A DNA stretch of 57,990 nt, taken from contig NZ_WOTO01000058.1 of assembly GCF_010993775.1 (NCBI RefSeq), positions 1 to 57,990 on the forward strand. Reading direction: 5' to 3'. The stretch comes from Fodinicola feengrottensis (GTDB taxonomy: Bacteria; Actinomycetota; Actinomycetes; Mycobacteriales; HKI-0501). Made by a program: the position numbers and the translations under genes. The notes beneath the pieces were generated by a model that was given only the letters and a program-made list of their open reading frames with translations, did not search any database and was not told the origin of the DNA. Shown one piece after another: positions 53,110 through 57,990 of this stretch; position 1 is the stretch's first letter, and every line of letters begins with the position of its first letter.

Positions 53110-54665
53110 CCATGCCGAATCGGCAGTGGTGGCAGGATGCGGTGCTCTATCAGGTATATCTGCGTTCCTTCGCGGACTCCAACGGCGACGGCATCGGCGA
53201 CCTGGGCGGACTGCGGTCCAGGCTGAGCCATTTGGTGGACCTCGGGGTGGACGGATTGTGGCTGAATCCGTGCTATCCCTCGCCGCAGCACGACCACGGC
53301 TACGACGTGAGCGACTACGTGAACATCGAGCCGGCGTACGGCGATCTGGACGCGCACGCACTTTTGCTTGATGAGGCTCACAAAGCCGGCCTGCGCGTAC
53401 TCATGGACCTGGTGCCGAACCACTGCTCGACCAGCCACCCATGGTTCGTCGCCGCGCTGGCGGCCGGACCTGGCTCTCCCGAGCGGGCACGCTTTCTCTT
53501 TCGTGAAGGCAAAGGTGAGCTGCCACCCAACACCTGGGAGTCCTCTTTCGGTGGCCCCGCGTGGACCCGAGTGACCGAGGCGGACGGCCAGCCCGGCCAG
53601 TGGTATCTGAATCTTTTCGACTCCTCGCAGGCCGACTTCAACTGGCGTAACCCCGAGGTCGCCGAAATGTTCGATGGAGTCCTGCGATTCTGGTTCGACC
53701 GGGGCATCGACGGATTCCGGATCGACGTACCGGACTCGATGATCAAACATCAGGATTTCCTTGACCACGCCGGAAACCGGCGGGTCAACCCGTACACCCA
53801 CGGGCAGCCCGAACTGCACGGCATCTACCGTCGCTGGCGGGCCATCTCGGACTCGTACGAGGCCAGCCGGCAGCTCAGTTTTGTCGGCGAGATCTGGACC
53901 GACGACATGGATGACCTGACCGCCAGTCTCGCTGACGACGAGCTGCACCAGTCGTTTTACTTCAACCTGCTGCTGCAACCCTGGGATGCCACCGCTTTCC
54001 AGCAGTCCATCGAAAAAGCCGCCGGCCCACTGACCGCCGGCCGCAGTTTGGCCTGGGTGCTGAACAACCACGACGTACAACGGACGCCGACCCGTTACGG
54101 TGGCGGCGAGCTGGGCCTGCGCCGAGCCCGGGCGGCGGCGCTGCTGATGCTCGCTTTGCCGGGCACCGCCTACCTTTACCAAGGTGAGGAGCTCGGCCTC
54201 CCGGAAGTCCTCGACCTCCCCGACGAAGCCCGCCAGGATCCCAAGTGGATTCGTACGGGTGGGGCTGACCTCGGCCGCGACGGCTGCCGCGTACCACTGC
54301 CCTGGACCGCCGACCCGCCAGCTTTTGGGTTCTCCACCTCCAAAACAACCTGGATGCCACAACCCGACTGGTTCGGCTCGTACGCCTGCGCTACCCAGAC
54401 CAAAGCAGACTCGACCCTGGCGATTTACCGTTCTGCTTTGGCGTCCCGGAAGTCGACCTTTGAGGCTGGTGAGGTGCCGGAGTTTCTGTCGACCGGGCGC
54501 TCGGATGTGCTGGCTTTCCGTCGTGGTTACGGGCGTGTGTGTGTCACTGTTTTCGGCGACGACCCATATCCACTGCCGTCCGACTGGGGAAGAGTCGTCG
54601 CCGCCAGCGGCTCGGATCACTCGGCCGTTGTTCCCGCCGCTACGACGGTGTGGCTGACTCGCTGA
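53106..54665 (+). CDS. GH13 alpha-glucosidase/alpha-amylase family enzyme
   Basis: Intact, 519 residues, cytoplasmic. Conserved regions: WWQDAVLYQVYLRSFADSNG (start of the oligo-1,6-glucosidase/alpha-glucosidase group), GYDVSDYVNIEPAYG, MDLVPNHCSTSHPWF (region I), FDRGIDGFRIDVPDSM (region II, nucleophile Asp near 201), FVGEIWTDD (region III, Glu acid/base near 260) and WVLNNHDVQRTPTRYGGG (region IV, Asp). GTG 53106 overlaps the CaiB stop; an ATG at 53112 is an equally good start. It probably releases glucose from maltose or trehalose-type oligosaccharides. Confidence 0.9.
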   Translation: MTMPNRQWWQDAVLYQVYLRSFADSNGDGIGDLGGLRSRLSHLVDLGVDGLWLNPCYPSPQHDHGYDVSDYVNIEPAYGDLDAHALLLDEAHKAGLRVLMDLVPNHCSTSHPWFVAALAAGPGSPERARFLFREGKGELPPNTWESSFGGPAWTRVTEADGQPGQWYLNLFDSSQADFNWRNPEVAEMFDGVLRFWFDRGIDGFRIDVPDSMIKHQDFLDHAGNRRVNPYTHGQPELHGIYRRWRAISDSYEASRQLSFVGEIWTDDMDDLTASLADDELHQSFYFNLLLQPWDATAFQQSIEKAAGPLTAGRSLAWVLNNHDVQRTPTRYGGGELGLRRARAAALLMLALPGTAYLYQGEELGLPEVLDLPDEARQDPKWIRTGGADLGRDGCRVPLPWTADPPAFGFSTSKTTWMPQPDWFGSYACATQTKADSTLAIYRSALASRKSTFEAGEVPEFLSTGRSDVLAFRRGYGRVCVTVFGDDPYPLPSDWGRVVAASGSDHSAVVPAATTVWLTR

Positions 54666-54799
54666 GCTTGTTGTCTGACCTGGTGTCCGCAACGCCTCGT
54701 TACTTGCAGCAGGCGCGAGTAACGGGTCGTCGCGGCCACCAGTACCCTGACCGCATCCATTGCCGGCAGGATGTGAGGCTCGAAACTGTCGGCTGGGTT

Positions 54800-54930
54800 C
54801 GCAGAATTATTGGATGATCCACCACGGGGATTGGTCCGCACAAATGATGGACGGTTTCCCGAATTCATCCCACCGGCATATTACGACCCGAACGAAGACC
54901 TTGCGGAACACTTTTCGCCAGACCCAGTAA
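54800..54930 (+). pseudogene. Remnant of a DUF222/HNH endonuclease (13E12-type) C-terminus
   Basis: The bases read YWMIHHGDWSAQMMDGFP, then in the next frame PEFIPPAYYDPNEDLAEHF. The 'HH.DW......dG.PEFIPP...DP' string is how 13E12-family HNH proteins end after their His-rich motif. No upstream domain remains, so I call a degraded fragment. The rest of the 54666-55493 gap shows no convincing gene. Confidence 0.4.
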
Positions 54931-54937
54931 GCAGGCT

Positions 54938-54977
54938 CTCTTGGCCGCCGGGAAACACAAGTCCCGGCGGCCAAGAG
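54938..54977. terminator. 16-bp perfect hairpin
   Basis: CTCTTGGCCGCCGGGA (54938-54953) pairs exactly with TCCCGGCGGCCAAGAG (54962-54977) around an 8-base loop. It resembles a strong terminator, but it is about 270 bp beyond the glucosidase stop and next to the HNH remnant, so it may belong to the remnant or an old insertion. Confidence 0.6.
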
Positions 54978-55493
54978 TCCTACCCCCGATGCGATTTTCG
55001 GTCTGCCCGCGTCGCAACCGCAATACTCTGGCCGAGCCCGAGCCCCAAGCCAACCACTCTCACAACCGCAACAATCACCAGCCCTTTCAACCTCCAGCCG
55101 CGCTGTTGGGGTCGCGCGGCTGTTTGTTCCGGAATGTACTGGGAATCGCGGGCTCCCGTGAGCGGCACTGCGCTGGCATCGGTGACATTTGGCGACCAGA
55201 TGCCCGGCTCAGGCGGGCCGCGGGAATGACCCAGGAAGACCCTGGCGGCTCGGGCCGGCTTGAGTTTGCGAACTCTTGGGGACATGGAGCGTGGTTGTAC
55301 GCGGGTCCCGTACCGGCGTTGGCCGACGCGCGGTCTTTCAAGCCAAGCAGCCAGTGAGCGGTCGGTGTTCTGTTTGGTATGGGGAGACTACGTTGACCTC
55401 GATCTGAAGGCGACGCCCGCGCCCGGCCCAGTTGATTGCGGACTGGAAGACCATGCAGGACCTCCTCCGCGACGTTTTCCGGATGTGCGCAGG

Positions 55494-56262
55494 TCAGGGC
55501 TGATCGGCGACGGCGAACCCGAGGTAGGTCACATGCACCCGACTGCCGGGTGACAGCTCGAAGTCGACGATCGATGGGATCTGGGCGTCGCCGATCTTGC
55601 CTTGTCGGCGCGCCATTACCGCCCTCAGTAGGCTTCGCGGGTCCGTCGGCTTGAACTCGCAGATGTCGGCATTGCGCAGGCCGTGGTGCTCCAGCGCCAC
55701 GATCAGTTCGGCGGGCTTGCGCAGGCGTGCCGCCGCGTACCGGCCGGGCGGCATGATCCGGGTCATCGGCACCGCCTGGAACGCGCCGAGGTAGACCAGC
55801 CGGGACAGCAGCGTCCGGGTGACCGTGTCATAGACGAGCACGCCGCCCGGACGAAGCGCCCGGGCCGCCTGGTCGAGCACCGGGCCCAGCTCCGAGGTGA
55901 TCTCGAAGGTGTCCGCGTAGTACGCCAGGTCGAAGCGCTCGTCCGTGAGGCCGAGATCCTCCGCCGGAGCCGTCCGGTGGGTGATGCCCGCCTCGCCGTA
56001 CGCCTGCCGCGCCATCGCCGTCGCGGCGTCGGACGGATCGATCGACCGCCAGGACGTCGAACCCGAGGTCGCGCAGCCCGGCGGCCACCAGACCGCGCCC
56101 GCTGCCGACCACCAGCGCCCGGCCGCCCGCAGCGGACTGCCCCGTCCTCGCCAGCACGCCTGCCACGTATTCCATGCGTACGCCCTGCAAGGCGACCGCC
56201 CGGACGTGCCGCCCGTCGATCGCCGCAACGGACGCCGAATCCAGCTCGATCAGCGGTGCCAT
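55494..56262 (-). CDS. Class I SAM-dependent methyltransferase (UbiG-like)
   Basis: About 256 residues, with one frame change near 56040. It opens MAPLIELDSASVAAIDGRHV and RMEYVAGVLARTGQ; motif I is RALVVGSGRGLVAAGLRDLG with VLAVDRS (acidic end of beta2), motif II-like AGITHRTAPAEDLGLTDERF and DLAYYADTFEITSELGPVLD, motif III LRPGGVLVYDTVTRTLLSRL, then VPMTRIMPPGRYAAARLRKP as in UbiG-type O-methyltransferases. The ATG at 56262 has GAGGAGGG upstream. It is divergent from the HxlR regulator across two palindromes, so it is the probable regulated target. Confidence 0.7.
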
Positions 56263-56277
56263 AGTGCCCTCCTCGAC

Positions 56278-56296
56278 AAGTTCCCTCAGGGAATCT
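56278..56296. promoter_or_regulatory. HxlR operator 1
   Basis: AGTTCCCTCAGGGAATCT, an imperfect palindrome sharing TTCCCT.AGGGAA with operator 2; located 16 bp from the methyltransferase ATG. Confidence 0.6.
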
Positions 56297-56304
56297 ATCA
56301 GAGC

Positions 56305-56325
56305 GAAGTTCCCTGAGGGAACTTC
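56305..56325. promoter_or_regulatory. HxlR operator 2
   Basis: GAAGTTCCCTGA followed by GGGAACTTC is palindromic except at the centre. It lies 15 bp from the regulator's ATG. The centres of the two operators are about 28 bp apart, so both divergent promoters should be covered. Confidence 0.7.
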
Positions 56326-56340
56326 AGTTACAGTGCCCAA

Positions 56341-56851
56341 ATGACGAGGACACCACTGGCAGGTGTGGCCTGCTCGATCGCCCGGGCCACCGACCTGTTC
56401 GGCGACGCCTGGACGGCGCTGATCATGCGCGATGTGCTGGCTGGTCTCACCCGCTTCGACGACCTTGCGTACGACCTGGGCATCTCCCGCAAGGTGCTGG
56501 CCGCCCGGCTGGCCCGGCTGGTCGCCGAACAGGTGTTTGGTCCGCGAGCGCTACCAGGAGCACCCGCCGCGCGAGCACTACCTGCCGACCGAGAAGGGCA
56601 AGGATCTCTATCCGGTCCTGCTTGCCCTGATGAACTGGGGAGACCGCTGGTATGCCGGCCAGGACGGCCCGCCAGCGGTGATCCGCCACCTGGGTTGCGC
56701 CCACGTCACGACCCCGGTGACCGGGTGCGGACACTGCGGCGAGCCGCTCACCCTGGACAACACGACGCAGCTTCCTGGTCCTGGCGGCCGCTCGGGCCCT
56801 GGAACGCGGATGCTCGGCCAGCTCATGACCTCACGCCGAAGCGATAACTAG
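56341..56851 (+). CDS. HxlR-family transcriptional regulator
   Basis: About 169 residues, with one frame change near 56535. The HxlR signature is at the start: CSIARATDLFGDAWTALIMR (conserved Cys and 'GD.W..li.R') and DVLAGLTRFDDLAYDLGISR, KVLAARLARLVAEQ, then, after the shift, RYQEHPPREHYLPTEKGKDL and YPVLLALMNWGDRWY. Beyond the standard domain a C-terminal HLGCAHVTTPVTGCGHCGEP with His and three Cys could bind a metal. It is divergent from the methyltransferase gene with palindromic operators between them; a redox- or aldehyde-responsive repressor is likely. Confidence 0.8.
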
Positions 56852-57214
56852 GCGAGCCAGCTCGCGCCGGTCATGCCGACCTTTGTCGCGCCTGTCGCCG
56901 TTGCTCGCTCTGGCGGACGCGCGCACAGATGGTGCATTGTTTCGGTTTAGGTCGGCTGCCGCCCGAACTGATCAGGGACTATGACAACAACTTTGGTCTG
57001 GAGACAGCGATCTTCCGTTTGGACAGGGACGCGGAGTCGACGTACCCGCGGGGAATCGAAATGATCGACCTTGGCTCGGTCGTTGACCCTGTTTGCCAGA
57101 GGATGTCGTTGCGGGGGGCGCGGCGGGTTGCGTGCGAGGGCGCGGAGTTGATGCATCATACTGCTCGAAACGGCGGGTAAGAGTGCATCAAACTGAGTGA
57201 GGAAGTGGCGGAGA
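56852..57214. other. Intergenic region before the DeoR gene
   Basis: No reliable gene. A short open reading at 56929-57180 (84 codons) lacks a ribosome site and family likeness. The last 65 bases contain TGCATCATACTGCT and a repeated GTGCATCAAACTG, direct TGCATCA motifs that could be operator half-sites for the DeoR regulator. Confidence 0.4.
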
Positions 57215-57990
57215 ATGGTGCGGCATGAGCGGCTGACCACTCTGCTGGGGATGCTCGGGCAGCGGGAGCAGTTGGTCGTCGAGGATGTCGCGGAGGAGTT
57301 GGACGTGTCCGCGTCGACGATTCGGCGGGATCTGGACTACCTGGCTGAGCAGCAGTTGTTGACGCGTACGCGCGGTGGCGCGGTGGCGAACGATCTCGCG
57401 TACGATCTGCCGCTGCGCTATAAGACCGCGCGGAACGCGCCGGAGAAGCAGCGGATCAGTGCGGCGGCGGCCGCGTTGGCCGAGCCGGGGATGTCGGTTG
57501 GCCTCAACGGCGGTACGACGACGGCGAGCATCGCGCGCGCTCTGGCTCTGGCGATGCGGGCGGATCTGGGCACCCGCGGCGAGGCGCCGGGTCTGACCGT
57601 GGTGACGAATGCGCTCAACATCGCGCACGAGCTGGCCGTACGACCCAATATCAAGATCGTGGTGACCGGCGGGGTGGCGCGGCCGCAGTCGTTCGAGCTG
57701 AGTGGGCCGCTGGCGACCTGGGTGCTCAACGAGCTGACGCTCGATGTGCTGTTCCTGGGCGTCGACGCGTTCGATCCGGACAGTGGCGCGTTCGCCCACC
57801 ATGAGGGTGAGGCGAGCATCAACCGGCTGATGGTGGACCGGGCGGGCGGCGCGGGTGGTCGCGGTTGCCGACGGGTCCAAGCTCGGCCGCCGCGCCTTCG
57901 GAGCCGGCCCACGGTACGGGCCTTCGAAGCCACGCTTGTCACACGGACAAACCGATGCGGAGCCGGCCCACGTACGGGCCTTCGAAGCCG
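57215..57990 (+). CDS. DeoR/GlpR-family transcriptional regulator, 3' end disrupted
   Basis: Starts VRHERLTTLLGMLGQREQLV after the ATG and contains the DeoR helix-turn-helix VEDVAEELDVSASTIRRDLD, YLAEQQLLTRTRGGAV, then the sugar-phosphate-sensing domain: PEKQRISAAAAALAEPGMSV, GLNGGTTTASIARALALAM, VVTNALNIAHELAVRPNIKI, VVTGGVARPQSFELSGPLA and LFLGVDAFDPDSGAFAHHEG. A frame change near 57855 precedes AVADGSKLGRRAFG, after which conserved sequence stops and a direct repeat begins. The gene is partial in this window. Ligand unknown. Confidence 0.75.
   Translation, partial: MVRHERLTTLLGMLGQREQLVVEDVAEELDVSASTIRRDLDYLAEQQLLTRTRGGAVANDLAYDLPLRYKTARNAPEKQRISAAAAALAEPGMSVGLNGGTTTASIARALALAMRADLGTRGEAPGLTVVTNALNIAHELAVRPNIKIVVTGGVARPQSFELSGPLATWVLNELTLDVLFLGVDAFDPDSGAFAHHEGEASINRLMVDRAGGAGGRGCRRVQARPPRLRSRPTVRAFEATLVTRTNRCGAGPRTGLRS
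57899..57989. repeat. Direct repeat of about 32 bp at the window end
   Basis: CGGAGCCGGCCCACG.TACG and GGCCTTCGAAGCC occur at 57899-57931 and again at 57958-57989 (one base shorter). The copies replace the expected end of the DeoR protein, so this is either an inserted repeat or an assembly artefact at a contig edge. Confidence 0.7.

Noticed and set aside
56929..57180. 84-codon plus-strand ORF between the HxlR and DeoR genes
   Set aside because: No ribosome site, mixed codon use unlike neighbours, no recognisable motif; more probably regulatory sequence.
1..57990. Search for rRNA, tRNA, CRISPR arrays, riboswitches and complete insertion sequences
   Set aside because: No cloverleaf with a GGTTCGA-type T-arm, no regularly spaced repeats with unique spacers, no recognisable aptamer core and no transposase reading were seen.

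Overview
The window reads as chromosomal DNA of a high-GC actinomycete. The evidence is strongly G/C-biased third codon positions, a WhiB regulator, a fused 2-oxoglutarate decarboxylase/dehydrogenase (Kgd), SigR-RsrA, PdtaS, Ni-superoxide dismutase with its SodX peptidase, F420-type oxidoreductases and a 24-residue actinobacterial bL37 candidate. Gene order from rsgA to the histidine phosphatase (about 25.4-38.7 kb) follows the Mycobacterium tuberculosis Rv3228-Rv3214 neighbourhood, as recalled: rsgA, aroA, SRAP, sigH/sigR, rshA/rsrA, TB7.3, pdtaS, whiB1, DagK-like, membrane protein, phosphatase. Ni-SOD/SodX and the overall gene mix argue against Mycobacterium itself. The genus cannot be fixed from the sequence alone.

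Layout. 0-7 kb: an MBL-fold tail, a cupin protein, a GNAT acetyltransferase, two GT4 glycosyltransferases plus an SGNH hydrolase, and a fused E1 alpha/beta ThDP dehydrogenase. 7-16.2 kb is the most unusual part. It holds a repeat-rich gap, a membrane protein carrying only the N-lobe of a protein kinase without its catalytic lysine, and two tandem Tat-exported paralogues of about 1,170 residues (GH123/DUF4091-like catalytic region, beta-sandwich, seven-bladed PLL-like propeller). 16.2-24.9 kb: rph, rdgB, a methyltransferase, a nitroreductase-hemerythrin fusion, a DMT transporter, hisN, twin membrane-anchored esterases, a Nudix hydrolase and a DUF2087 regulator. 24.9-25.4 kb: a palindromic repeat element, then a MITE-like element whose end supplies the rsgA stop codon. 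25.4-41 kb: the conserved housekeeping and stress block, including sigR-rsrA, an ECF sigma factor paired with a membrane Asp-box protein, whiB1 with two Crp-type sites, an RsbW/SigB-type pair, sodN/sodX and malic enzyme. 41-58 kb: an MDR reductase, an LPxTG Ser/Thr-repeat protein beside a DUF5819-HTTM (SdpA/SdpB-like) pair, a MarR-regulated LLM oxidoreductase, kgd, a GH25 lysozyme, a CaiB CoA-transferase, a GH13 glucosidase, a divergent methyltransferase/HxlR pair with clear palindromic operators, and a DeoR regulator that loses its reading at the window end.

A caveat applies throughout. About half of the genes carry one or more frame changes of one to a few bases, many in G/C runs or short repeats, and several of these genes are essential or nearly so (rsgA, bL37). 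This looks like uncorrected sequencing or assembly indels rather than mass pseudogenisation. Coordinates of such genes run from the deduced start to the deduced stop across the shift, and approximate shift points are stated. No rRNA, tRNA, CRISPR array or intact transposase was seen.
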